Source of the DNA: JBDUDK01 sp040002995
GTDB lineage: Bacteria; Actinomycetota; Acidimicrobiia; Acidimicrobiales; Ilumatobacteraceae
NCBI GenBank assembly: GCA_040002995.1
Contig: JBDUDK010000041.1
Coordinates: 1 to 14,287, forward strand
Direction of reading: 5' to 3'
DNA: 14,287 nt
This document shows, piece after piece, positions 1 to 6,379 of the stretch; the first letter of the stretch is position 1, and each line of letters starts with the position of its first letter. A program made the position numbers and the translations under genes. The notes beneath the pieces were generated by a model. That model did not search any database, had not been told where the DNA came from, and saw only the letters and a list, made by a program, of their open reading frames with translations.

Positions 1-725
1 CCGGTCTGCATGACCTTCTCGAGCACGGGGAGGAGGTCGCGTACGGAGCTGATCTTGGAGCCGACGAGCAGCACGAACGCGTCCTCGAGGACCGCTTCCA
101 TCCGCTCGGGGTCGGTGACGAAGTAGGGCGAGATGTAGCCCTTGTCGAAGCGCATGCCCTCGACGAGGTCCATCTCCATGCCGAAGGTCTGGCTCTCCTC
201 GACGGTGATCACACCGTCCTTACCCACCTTGTCGATGGCCTCGGAAATCATGGCGCCGATCTCTTCGTCGGCGGCCGAGATCGAGGCGACCTGAGCGATC
301 TGCTCTTTGGAGTCGACCTCGACGGCCAGGCTCTTAATGGACGCGACGGCGGCGGTGACGGCGGCCTCGATGCCCTTCTTCAGGCTCATCGGGTTGGCTC
401 CCGCGGCCACATTGCGCAGGCCCTCGTGGACCATCGCCCACGCCAGAACAGTGGCGGTGGTGGTGCCGTCGCCTGCGACATCGTCAGTCTTCTTGGCGAC
501 TTCCTTGACGAGCTCGGCACCGATGCGCTCGAACGGATCCTCGAGCTCGATCTCCTTCGCGATGGACACGCCATCGTTGGTGATCGTGGGCGCGCCCCAC
601 TTCTTCTCCAGCACCACGTTGCGGCCCTTCGGCCCAAGCGTGACGCGTACGGCGTCGGCCAACTTGTTCATGCCGGCCTCGAGCGAGCGGCGCGCCTGCT
701 CGTGGAAAGCGATCATTTTTGCCAT
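1..725 (-). CDS. groEL: GroEL (60 kDa chaperonin), N-terminal part, cut by window edge
   Basis: The first 241 codons of a chaperonin subunit can be read; the C-terminal half lies beyond base 1. GroEL forms cytosolic double-ring cages that fold proteins using ATP, with a GroES lid. The protein starts MAKMIAFHEQARRSLEAG. It has the ATP-binding TLGPKGRNV stretch near residues 29-37, the KWGAPTITNDG segment near 50-60, and the catalytic GDGTTTAT motif near 86-93. The ATG at 725 is the family start, and a weak AAGGGG ribosome-binding site precedes it. No groES lies directly upstream, where a divergent oxidoreductase is found, so this is a solo groEL like actinobacterial groEL2 copies; a groES-groEL1 pair elsewhere is inferred. 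Two overlapping CIRCE sites upstream predict HrcA repression and heat induction. Family identity is certain; which paralogue it is remains uncertain. Confidence 0.97.
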   Translation of the reverse strand, partial: MAKMIAFHEQARRSLEAGMNKLADAVRVTLGPKGRNVVLEKKWGAPTITNDGVSIAKEIELEDPFERIGAELVKEVAKKTDDVAGDGTTTATVLAWAMVHEGLRNVAAGANPMSLKKGIEAAVTAAVASIKSLAVEVDSKEQIAQVASISAADEEIGAMISEAIDKVGKDGVITVEESQTFGMEMDLVEGMRFDKGYISPYFVTDPERMEAVLEDAFVLLVGSKISSVRDLLPVLEKVMQT

Positions 726-779
726 GGGGTGACCCCTTCATTGGGATATGGCCATTGAAATCTGGCGGTTGTTACGGCG

Positions 780-806
780 TTCGCACTCATGCTATCGGAG
801 TGCTAG
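780..806. promoter_or_regulatory. CIRCE operator 1 (proximal to groEL), HrcA site
   Basis: The sequence is TTCGCACTC-N9-GAGTGCTAG, against the CIRCE consensus TTAGCACTC-N9-GAGTGCTAA. The spacer is exactly nine bases. One base differs from consensus in each half, and the inner GCACTC/GAGTGC arms pair perfectly. It covers the putative groEL -10 (TAGCAT, complement of 789-794) and the predicted transcription start, where HrcA binding would block polymerase. Its last four bases (CTAG) are shared with the second CIRCE. Confidence 0.85.
789..794 (-). promoter_or_regulatory. Putative groEL -10 element TAGCAT
   Basis: TAGCAT on the minus strand fits the actinobacterial TANNNT -10 pattern and sits inside CIRCE 1. 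It would start transcription near 782 and leave a leader of about 57 bases before the groEL ATG. No convincing -35 is visible at 17-18 bp. The placement inside the operator fits repression by HrcA but is not proof. Confidence 0.4.
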
Positions 807-829
807 CACTCTCGGTCCTTGAGTGCTAA
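803..829. promoter_or_regulatory. CIRCE operator 2 (distal to groEL), HrcA site
   Basis: The sequence is CTAGCACTC-N9-GAGTGCTAA. The right half is an exact consensus match and the left half has one mismatch. It is the better of the two sites and overlaps the first by 4 bp, giving two operators 23 bp apart, about two helical turns. It lies over the expected -35 region of groEL and about 80 bp before the start codon of the divergent oxidoreductase. Confidence 0.93.
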
Positions 830-896
830 CAAGCTAGGCGCGCGACGGGGCCTCCGGCAACCCGGGCGGCGACCCGGCCTCACCGGAGCCAACCGG

Positions 897-902
897 TACC
901 GT
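897..902 (+). promoter_or_regulatory. Putative leaderless -10 TACCGT of the FAD oxidoreductase
   Basis: TACCGT ends seven bases before the ATG at 910. This spacing puts the transcription start on or next to the start codon. No Shine-Dalgarno sequence is present (the bases before the ATG are TCGGCCCA), which supports a leaderless mRNA. No -35 is recognisable. Confidence 0.5.
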
Positions 903-909
903 CGGCCCA

Positions 910-2358
910 ATGGCGCATGTCGTGGTGGTGGGAGGCGGGTTTGCCGGCCTCGGCGCGGCCCTGACCCTTTCCCGCCGGGGCCACGCCGTCACCGTCATGG
1001 AACGCGACCCGACCCCGTTGCCCGCCACGGCCGACGAGGCCTTTGCCTGGGACCGCCGGGGCGCCCCGCAGGTCCGCCACAGCCACGCTTTCTTGGCCCG
1101 CCTGCGCAACCTTCTGCGCGACCGGCACCCCGATGTGCTCGCCGCGCTACTCGAGGCGGGCGCCTCCGAGCTGCGCTTCGGCGACGATCTCGCCCCCACC
1201 ATCACCAACTACGTGCGCGAGCCGGGCGACGACGACCTCGTGATACTGGCGTGCCGGCGTACGACATTCGAGTGGGTCCTTCGCCGGACGGTGACCGCCG
1301 AGGGCCGGGTGGAAATCATCACCGGTAGCGCCGTCACGGGCTTGGTGGCGGCCCCGACAGACGGCGCGCCGACCGTCACCGGCGTCACACTCGACAACGG
1401 CACGAGCCTGGCGGCCGACATCGTCGTGGTGGCGAGCGGCCGCCGATCGACGCTCCCCGACTGGCTCTCCGCCATCGGTGTGATGACCCTCCCCGAGGAG
1501 GTCGAGGACACGGGCATCGTGTATTGCTCGCGCTTTTACCGCCTGCGCCCCGGTCAGGCGCCACCGCGGCGGGGGGGCGTGATCGGAGGCGACCTCGGCT
1601 ACCTCAAATTCGGCGTGTTCGTCGGCGATAACGCGACCTTCTCGGTAACCCTCGCCGTGCCCACCGACGACGCGGAGCTGCGTGCGCTCTTAACGCGGCC
1701 GGAGGCGTTCGAGCAGGCCGCCTCGCTCCTGCCGGCCACCGCGGCTTGGATCGAGGTCGAGCGGGCCGAAGCGATAACCCCCGTGCATCGCATGGCGGGC
1801 TTGGTCAACCGGCTGCGCACGTTCGTGGTCGACGGTGAGCCGATCGCCATCGGTGTACACCCCGTCGGCGACGCGCTGTTGTGTACGAATCCGCTGTACG
1901 GACGGGGATGCGCCACCGGCTTCTGGAGCGCCGCGCTGCTCGATGAGGCCATCGCCGCGCACGCCGGCGACGCGCGCGCCCAGGCGCTCGCGTATCACGA
2001 CGCGGTGCGCACCGAAATCGAGCCGTGGTACCGGTCGAGCGTGAACCAAGACGCCGAGGCCCGCAGGGTGGCCGCCGCGCTCCTCGCCGGTGAGGATCCT
2101 GAAGACGGCGACGACCCTCGCGCGTTCATGCGGTCGGTTTTTCGCGAGGGGTTGGTTCCGGCTCTGCGCCGGGACGCCATCGTCCTGCGCGCGTTCGTGC
2201 GCAATCTGAATCTGCTCACGCCACCTGACGCGCTCATTCGCGACGCCGACGTCGGTGCTCGCGTGCTCGCGGTGTGGCAGGAACGAGATCAGCGCGAACC
2301 AGAGAAGCCGCTCGGGCCCAAGACCAGGGCCGAGCTCGTCGCCGCGATCACGGCGTGA
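910..2358 (+). CDS. FAD-dependent oxidoreductase / group A monooxygenase-like protein
   Basis: A 482-residue flavoprotein. The N-terminal Rossmann motif VVVVGGGFAGLGAA (residues 4-17, GxGxxG at 8-13) and the acidic E31 closing the beta strand bind the ADP half of FAD. A second FAD contact, the GD motif, is visible as VGDALLCTNPLYGRG (319-333). The segment GAPQVRHSHAFLARLRNLL (51-69) resembles the region after the FAD fold in PHBH-type hydroxylases and geranylgeranyl-reductase-like proteins. No membrane segment or signal peptide is visible. Substrate and reaction cannot be read from the sequence: hydroxylation, epoxidation or double-bond reduction of a hydrophobic substrate are all possible. 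It is divergent from groEL, and its 3' end lies 3 bp from the convergent CysO-like gene. The ATG at 910 is supported by the Rossmann strand starting at residue 3. Confidence 0.88.
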   Translation: MAHVVVVGGGFAGLGAALTLSRRGHAVTVMERDPTPLPATADEAFAWDRRGAPQVRHSHAFLARLRNLLRDRHPDVLAALLEAGASELRFGDDLAPTITNYVREPGDDDLVILACRRTTFEWVLRRTVTAEGRVEIITGSAVTGLVAAPTDGAPTVTGVTLDNGTSLAADIVVVASGRRSTLPDWLSAIGVMTLPEEVEDTGIVYCSRFYRLRPGQAPPRRGGVIGGDLGYLKFGVFVGDNATFSVTLAVPTDDAELRALLTRPEAFEQAASLLPATAAWIEVERAEAITPVHRMAGLVNRLRTFVVDGEPIAIGVHPVGDALLCTNPLYGRGCATGFWSAALLDEAIAAHAGDARAQALAYHDAVRTEIEPWYRSSVNQDAEARRVAAALLAGEDPEDGDDPRAFMRSVFREGLVPALRRDAIVLRAFVRNLNLLTPPDALIRDADVGARVLAVWQERDQREPEKPLGPKTRAELVAAITA

Positions 2359-2361
2359 GGC

Positions 2362-2637
2362 TTAACCGCCGGCGACCGCCGGAATGATCGAGACGGTCTC
2401 ACCGTCGGGCACCGGGGTCTCGAGTCCCTGAAGGAAGCGGACATCGTCGTCGGCGACGAACACATTCACGAAGCGTCGCAGCGCCCCGCCGTCGTCGAAC
2501 AGACGATCCTTGAAACCGGGATGCGCGGTGTCGAGCGCGGTCAGCACGTCGGCGAGTGTCGTGCCCTCAACCGTCACCTCGGCGACACCTCCGGACATGG
2601 GGCGCAACGTCGTGGGAATCCGAACCTTCACGCTCAT
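2362..2637 (-). CDS. cysO: CysO-like sulfur-carrier protein (MoaD/ThiS family)
   Basis: A 91-residue beta-grasp protein ending in PAVAGG. The C-terminal di-glycine is the site where sulfur carriers are adenylated and made into a thiocarboxylate. The wording is closest to mycobacterial CysO: SVKVRIPTTLRPMSGG at the start, RRFVNVFVADDDVRF near 54-68 and DGETVSIIPAVAGG at the end. In that family CysO-COSH supplies sulfur to CysM for cysteine synthesis from O-phosphoserine, and Mec releases the cysteine. Neither cysM nor mec is adjacent here, so a MoaD-type role in molybdopterin synthesis or another thiolation role remains possible. An open frame continues upstream to 2874, but MSVKV at 2637 is the family start; the extension would overlap the amidase gene. 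It lies 64 bp after the amidase stop and may also have its own -10 (TAGCCT). Confidence 0.85.
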   Translation of the reverse strand: MSVKVRIPTTLRPMSGGVAEVTVEGTTLADVLTALDTAHPGFKDRLFDDGGALRRFVNVFVADDDVRFLQGLETPVPDGETVSIIPAVAGG

Positions 2638-2645
2638 GTTTTGAG

Positions 2646-2651
2646 AGGCTA
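2646..2651 (-). promoter_or_regulatory. Possible -10 TAGCCT before the CysO-like gene
   Basis: TAGCCT on the minus strand ends eight bases before the ATG at 2637, and no Shine-Dalgarno sequence precedes that ATG (CTCTCAAAAC). This would give a near-leaderless transcript separate from the upstream amidase. Read-through from the amidase is an equally reasonable alternative. Confidence 0.35.
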
Positions 2652-2701
2652 CCGGCGGGTGGGCCCAGCCCGCGAGGCTTCCGCTATTACGGCCCCCAAG
2701 C

Positions 2702-4129
2702 TCAGGCGTGCACCGGTGGCCGGCGGGCCGCCCACGGCGCGGCCTGCTCCAGCTGCGCGGCGAGGCGCACCAGGAGGGCCTCGCGTCCGAACGCCGCGAC
2801 GAACTGCACGCCGACCGGCAGTCCATCGGGTGTCCAATGCAGCGGCAGCGACACCGCCGGCTGGCCGGTGACATTGAACTGCGCCGTGTACTGGAGCATC
2901 TGGACGAGGCGGGTCATCCCGTGCTCGGGGTCGGAGAGGTATCCGATCGGCGGGGGCGGCAGCGCGACCGTCGGCGTCACCAGCACGTCGAAGCCGTCGT
3001 CGGCCCACCACGACGCCATGCGCCGCTGGTAGGAGTGCATCCACCCGACGTGGCCGAGGTACTCGTTCGCCGACAGGGCGCGACCCATCTCGGCGAAGCG
3101 CCAGTTACCCGGCTCGACATCGTCGGATGTGATCGGCCGTCCGATGACTTCGCCCCAGTGGTCGAGGTCGGCAGCGCTCGCGGCGGCGACGATGCCCACG
3201 AAACGACCTTGGAAGTCCGGATCGCACAGCGCGTCGGGCCGTGCGCCTTCGACCCGATGGCCGAGCGATGCCAGCAGCTTCGCGGCGCCCTCGACCGCGG
3301 TAACACATTCGGCGTCGACGGGCACACCCGGATACGACGGCCCGGCGTAGAAGCCCACCTTGAGCCGGCCCGGGTCCACGCCGACCTCGTCGGCGTAAGG
3401 ACGGGCCTGATGGGGGGCGGGGTACGGGTCGCCCGGCATGAACCCCGCGATCGCATCAAGGATGGCGGCGGTGTCGCGCACCGTTCGGCTCACCGAGCCC
3501 TCGACCGTGGCGCCCATCCACGCCTCACCGGTGTCGGGCCCCTGGCTGACCCGGGCCCTGGTCGGCTTCAGGCCGACGAGCCCGCACTCGCTCGCGGGAA
3601 TGCGGATCGAACCTCCACCGTCGTTCGCGTGCGCCGCGGGGGTAAGGCCGGCGGCCACCGCCGACGCCGAGCCGCCAGAGGACCCGCCCGTTGAGTGCCC
3701 GAGGTTCCACGGGTTGCGGCACGGCCCGTAGGCGAGGGGCTCAGTGGTGATCGTCGATCCGAACTCGGGCGTGTTCGTCCGGCCCACAAATACGAAACCG
3801 GCGGCGCGAAACTTCTCCGCGAGGTAGGTGTCGTGGTCGGCCACGTAGCCGAGGCGCTTCAAGAACTCCGCGCCGCAGTGGTACGGATCGCCCTCGGTTT
3901 GGCATACGAGGTCCTTGATGAGAAACGGCACGCCTCGGAACGGTCCATCGGGTAACGGTGCCCGTGCCTCGGCGCGGGCCTTGTCGAAACGCTCGTGGAT
4001 GACGGCGTTCAGCGACGGATTGATGCGCTCGATGCGCTCGATGGCCGCGTCGACCAGCTCGAGCGGAGAGGCCTGACCCGAGCGGACGAATTCGGCTTGT
4101 GCGGTGGCATCGGCGGTAGCGAGATCCAT
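2702..4129 (-). CDS. Amidase signature family hydrolase
   Basis: A 475-residue cytosolic amidase-signature enzyme that hydrolyses C-N amide bonds through a Ser-cisSer-Lys triad. The triad is visible: K72 in GVPFLIKDL, cis-Ser S150 in GHSTGGSSGGSASAVAAG, and nucleophile S174 in NDGGGSIRIPAS. The 24-residue gap between the two serines matches the family. The length is typical of single-domain members. The substrate cannot be predicted. It might be annotated as a GatA homologue, but no gatB or gatC is nearby, and the C-terminal part (PPPPIGYLSDPEHGMTRL) looks like a general amidase rather than the tRNA amidotransferase subunit. The first start at 4129 is favoured because a TAGCGT -10 ends six bases before it. 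It is divergent from a small membrane protein and is followed by the CysO-like gene. Confidence 0.93.
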   Translation of the reverse strand: MDLATADATAQAEFVRSGQASPLELVDAAIERIERINPSLNAVIHERFDKARAEARAPLPDGPFRGVPFLIKDLVCQTEGDPYHCGAEFLKRLGYVADHDTYLAEKFRAAGFVFVGRTNTPEFGSTITTEPLAYGPCRNPWNLGHSTGGSSGGSASAVAAGLTPAAHANDGGGSIRIPASECGLVGLKPTRARVSQGPDTGEAWMGATVEGSVSRTVRDTAAILDAIAGFMPGDPYPAPHQARPYADEVGVDPGRLKVGFYAGPSYPGVPVDAECVTAVEGAAKLLASLGHRVEGARPDALCDPDFQGRFVGIVAAASAADLDHWGEVIGRPITSDDVEPGNWRFAEMGRALSANEYLGHVGWMHSYQRRMASWWADDGFDVLVTPTVALPPPPIGYLSDPEHGMTRLVQMLQYTAQFNVTGQPAVSLPLHWTPDGLPVGVQFVAAFGREALLVRLAAQLEQAAPWAARRPPVHA

Positions 4130-4135
4130 GGCGCC

Positions 4136-4141
4136 ACGCTA
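4136..4141 (-). promoter_or_regulatory. Leaderless-type -10 TAGCGT of the amidase gene
   Basis: TAGCGT on the minus strand, then GGCGCC, then the ATG at 4129. A -10 hexamer occupying -12 to -7 relative to the A of the ATG is the arrangement of leaderless actinobacterial mRNAs. No ribosome-binding site is present. Confidence 0.6.
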
Positions 4142-4168
4142 CGCCCGCGCAATACCCCCGGCCATCGG

Positions 4169-4174
4169 TACGCT
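4169..4174 (+). promoter_or_regulatory. Leaderless-type -10 TACGCT of the small membrane protein gene
   Basis: TACGCT, then GCCGCC, then the GTG at 4181. The geometry is identical to that of the divergent amidase promoter about 30 bp away, and no Shine-Dalgarno sequence is present. It also decides the start: GTG 4181 is preferred over ATG 4208. Confidence 0.55.
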
Positions 4175-4180
4175 GCCGCC

Positions 4181-4384
4181 GTGGACATCGAGCGCTGGCT
4201 AAAGGCGATGCCGGCGTGGGCCATCTACACCGTGCTCGGCCTGGCGGTGCTGGGCGGGGTGTGGATCGTCACGATCATCGCCCACCTCATCGGCTTCGTG
4301 CTCAAGGTGGCAGTCGTTGGCGCGGTGGTCGCGGCGATAGCGCTCATCGTCGCTTCGAAGAGCCGCGAGTCTGGAGCCAAGTAA
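4181..4384 (+). CDS. Small hydrophobic membrane protein of unknown function
   Basis: A 67-residue protein starting at GTG. An amphipathic start (VDIERWLKAMPAW) is followed by two nearly continuous hydrophobic stretches, about 13-39 and 42-58, then a basic tail KSRESGAK. It probably forms a membrane hairpin or one long helix; no family is recognised. The open frame continues upstream to 3995 but would run through the divergent amidase promoter, so the extension is unlikely. An alternative start is ATG 4208, which gives 58 residues. Its last 41 bases overlap the end of the convergent glycerate kinase gene. The evidence for a real gene is the hydrophobic composition and the -10 element six bases before the GTG; there is no homology support. 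Confidence 0.6.
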   Translation: MDIERWLKAMPAWAIYTVLGLAVLGGVWIVTIIAHLIGFVLKVAVVGAVVAAIALIVASKSRESGAK

Positions 4385-5348
4385 CCACGGCCTCTTCGAT
4401 GCACGCGGTGGTGGCCCACATGGCGTCGTCACGGCCGAAGCGTTCGACCAGAGAAACCGCTTCCACCCGCTCGGCGGCGCCCTCGAGTATCTCGCCCGCA
4501 ACCGCGAGCACCGGCACTCCGGCTCCGAGCGCCATTGCCGTCACTCCCCCGACGACCTTGCCCTCGAACGACTGTTGATCGAGGATCCCCTCGCCGGTGA
4601 CGACGAGATCGGCGCCGTCGATGCGCTCGGCCAGGCCGATCTCGTCGGCCACGACCTCGAAGCCGCCCACGAGTTCTGCACCGATCGCGGCGAGCGCGCC
4701 ACCAAGGCCGCCAGCGGCACCCGAGCCGGTCAGCTCGCGCACGTCGACTTTGTACTCGTCGCGGTACAGGTCGGCCAGTCGTTCGAGGCGCCGACGCAAG
4801 AGGGCGACCTGCGCGGGCGTGGCGCCCTTCTGCGGAGCGAAGATCTCAGCGGCGTCGACAAACAACGTCCGGACGTCGCATGCCGCCACGAGCTCGACCC
4901 CTTTTAGCCGGTGCGTCGGCCACACGGCCCGCAGCGCTCCCAGGCCTCCGTCGGTCGTGGCCGAACCCCCGAGTGCGACGATGATGCGGCGCGCGCCGGC
5001 ATCGAGCGCCGCGGCGATCAGCTCTCCCGTGCCGTGGGTGGCGGCGGCCATAGCGTCGTTGCCCTCGGGCCCGCCCACGAGCGCGAGCCCCGACGCGCGA
5101 GCCATTTCGATCACCGCGACGCGGTCGACGAGGCGCCAGCCGGCGACCACGGGATCACCGAGCGGGCCGGTGACCGTGGACGACCGGTTCGCGCCGCCGA
5201 GCACGTCGAGCGTGCCTTCACCGCCGTCGGCGAGTGGAACCAAGTCGCACACGCCACCCGCGGCCTCGACCGCGCGGCCGATGGCCGTGACGACTTCGCG
5301 TGCGCTGGCGGTGCCCCTGAACTTGTCGGCGGCGGCCACGACGCGCAT
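4344..5348 (-). CDS. Glycerate kinase (GlxK/GarK family)
   Basis: A 334-residue enzyme that phosphorylates D-glycerate with ATP, usually giving 2-phosphoglycerate in this family, which feeds glyoxylate/glycerate carbon into glycolysis. Family segments appear in order: AADKFRGTASA (6-16), VPLADGGEGT (37-46), VALGGSATTDGGLGAL (124-139), LTGSGAAGGLGGAL (206-219) and VVTGEGILDQQSFEGKV (249-265). It is somewhat shorter than typical members (about 370-380). The interval between the second and third segments looks compact, but no motif is missing. It lies downstream of the LytR_C gene with a 26-bp gap that contains a TAGCAT -10, so it may have its own promoter. Its 3' end overlaps the small membrane protein gene by 41 bp. 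No other glyoxylate genes are nearby. Confidence 0.92.
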   Translation of the reverse strand: MRVVAAADKFRGTASAREVVTAIGRAVEAAGGVCDLVPLADGGEGTLDVLGGANRSSTVTGPLGDPVVAGWRLVDRVAVIEMARASGLALVGGPEGNDAMAAATHGTGELIAAALDAGARRIIVALGGSATTDGGLGALRAVWPTHRLKGVELVAACDVRTLFVDAAEIFAPQKGATPAQVALLRRRLERLADLYRDEYKVDVRELTGSGAAGGLGGALAAIGAELVGGFEVVADEIGLAERIDGADLVVTGEGILDQQSFEGKVVGGVTAMALGAGVPVLAVAGEILEGAAERVEAVSLVERFGRDDAMWATTACIEEAVVTWLQTRGSSKRR

Positions 5349-5357
5349 GCGCCGATC

Positions 5358-5363
5358 ATGCTA
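5358..5363 (-). promoter_or_regulatory. Putative -10 TAGCAT of the glycerate kinase gene
   Basis: TAGCAT on the minus strand ends nine bases before the ATG at 5348, in the short gap after the LytR_C gene. It predicts a leader of zero to three bases. No -35 or Shine-Dalgarno sequence is evident. Confidence 0.45.
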
Positions 5364-5374
5364 CGAGCGGTGGC

Positions 5375-5941
5375 TTAGACCGCCTTATCGCGTCCGAGCA
5401 ACACCACGACGGTGTTATCGCCCAGCGTCTTGGCATCGACGGGAGGGGGCGCCGGCATCAGGATTACAGAGTCGGCCCCGAGCGTGAGGGCAGCGGCGAC
5501 GTTGGTGGCGTCGGCCTTGAAGCCGTCGATGTAGTAGACGACGGTGGTGGCGACCTGCTTCGCCGCGGTAGCCGCGGAGGCGGTGTAACCCAAGCCCTTC
5601 AACGTGTCGCGGAGGCGTCCGGCCGCGCCGTTCACGCCCCCGGCATTCAGAACGAGGACCTTGACCGCGCCCGGGTTCGGAGTCGTCGTCGGCGGGTTCG
5701 TCGCACCGGGAGTACTCGACGAGGGGCCCGTCGACGTCGTGGCGCCCGCCACCGTGGTAGCGGTGGTGGTGGTCGAGCCGGTCGACACGGGCGTTCCGCT
5801 GCTCGAATCGAACGACTTCGCGATCAAGAAGATGCCGAGCGCGGCCGCGACGATGACGAGCGCGATGCCGCGGAAGTTGGCGTTATCCGCGCCGCGCCCA
5901 AGGGGTCCGTCGGGATCGCGGGGCGGGCGGCGCATGCTCAT
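5375..5941 (-). CDS. LytR_C-domain membrane-anchored protein (VirR-like)
   Basis: A 188-residue protein. It has a short basic cytoplasmic start (MSMRRPPRDP), one transmembrane helix at about 23-41 (FRGIALVIVAAALGIFLIA), a Ser/Thr/Pro-rich extracytoplasmic linker at about 45-91, and a LytR_C domain from about 93 to the end (VKVLVLNAGGVNGAAGRLRD and LGDNTVVVLLG). The order of parts matches Rv0431 (VirR) of Mycobacterium tuberculosis, which is linked to envelope integrity and vesicle release. A similar envelope role here is inferred. It follows the DUF3263 gene by 4 bp, as Rv0431 follows Rv0430, so the pair is presumably co-transcribed and translationally coupled. The start could equally be the second ATG, two codons later. 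Confidence 0.88.
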   Translation of the reverse strand: MSMRRPPRDPDGPLGRGADNANFRGIALVIVAAALGIFLIAKSFDSSSGTPVSTGSTTTTATTVAGATTSTGPSSSTPGATNPPTTTPNPGAVKVLVLNAGGVNGAAGRLRDTLKGLGYTASAATAAKQVATTVVYYIDGFKADATNVAAALTLGADSVILMPAPPPVDAKTLGDNTVVVLLGRDKAV

Positions 5942-5945
5942 GGCG

Positions 5946-6206
5946 TTACCGTAGCGGTGGCGAGGTCGCGCTGGGCTCCATGCCCGTGCGCGAGCGCCTA
6001 CGACGATCGCGCAGGCGCCGAAGCCGACGTACGACGAGTTGGTCGTACTCGTAGGCCTCCGGCATCTCGAGCAGTTCCAAGAGGATCTGGTAGTAGCGCG
6101 CCGCCGACAGCTCGAAGCGCTCTCGGATCGCCGCTTCCTTCGGCTTGTCCTCCGTCCACCAACTGCGCTCGAAATCGAGCATCGCCCTATCGCGGTCGGT
6201 GAGCAT
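5946..6206 (-). CDS. DUF3263 domain protein
   Basis: An 86-residue actinobacterial protein with the DUF3263 pattern: LTDRDRAMLDFERSWW (2-17), KEAAIRERFELSAARYYQILLELLE (23-47) and DQLVVRRLRRLRDRRRR (55-71). The middle part looks like a helix-turn-helix (a FELSAARYYQ recognition-type helix), suggesting DNA binding, but no function is established for the family. The tail after residue 72 is low complexity. The next gene is the VirR-like protein, the same order as Rv0430-Rv0431. The tRNA-Thr gene lies 58 bp upstream on the same strand without a visible terminator between them, so transcription from the tRNA promoter is possible. A weak purine-rich AGGGCAGG lies 12-19 bases before the ATG. Confidence 0.88.
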   Translation of the reverse strand: MLTDRDRAMLDFERSWWTEDKPKEAAIRERFELSAARYYQILLELLEMPEAYEYDQLVVRRLRRLRDRRRRSRTGMEPSATSPPLR

Positions 6207-6264
6207 CGGGCGAAAGCCTGCCCTGCCGAGCCGCGCGTTACAAGGATGCTGGATTACCAGGATT

Positions 6265-6340
6265 TGGGGCCGGGTGTCGGGATCGAACCGACGACCTACC
6301 GCTTACAAGGCGGTTGCTCTACCAACTGAGCTAACCCGGC
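6265..6340 (-). tRNA. tRNA-Thr (anticodon UGU), CCA encoded
   Basis: The complete cloverleaf can be drawn on the minus strand. The acceptor stem is GCCGGGT/ACCCGGC (7 bp), the D arm is GCTC-AGTTGGTA-GAGC, and the anticodon arm is ACCGC-CTTGTAA-GCGGT with anticodon TGT at 6307-6305. The variable loop is AGGTC and the T arm is GTCGG-TTCGATC-CCGAC. The body is 72 nt (6269-6340). Base 6268 gives a C discriminator, and 6267-6265 encode CCA. It reads ACA (and other ACN by wobble) threonine codons. A C at position 73 is unusual for threonine tRNAs. A possible -10 (TAGCGT, complement of 6351-6356) lies about 10 bases upstream. A small CTGG-TAAT-CCAG hairpin lies just 3' of the gene. Confidence 0.97.
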
Positions 6341-6379
6341 GAGTCCCTACACGCTAGGTCGAGATGCGAGAGTGGACCG

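Noticed and set aside
818..840. Possible HspR/HAIR site (CTTGAGT) at the edge of CIRCE 2
   Set aside because: Only one half (CTTGAGT, 818-824) is present; the partner ACTCAAG at N7 is missing. The half is explained by the CIRCE spacer and arm.
2708..3694. Plus-strand open frame of 328 codons opposite the amidase
   Set aside because: It is an Arg/Gly/His-rich shadow of the amidase gene with no recognisable domain and no ribosome-binding site or -10 at its start.
4597..5487. Plus-strand open frame of 296 codons opposite the glycerate kinase
   Set aside because: It is a Ser/Arg/Ala/Pro-rich shadow frame with no motifs; the glycerate kinase motifs on the other strand are clear.
6249..6260. Small CTGG-TAAT-CCAG hairpin after tRNA-Thr as an intrinsic terminator
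   Set aside because: The stem is only four base pairs and no T-run follows, so termination is not supported.
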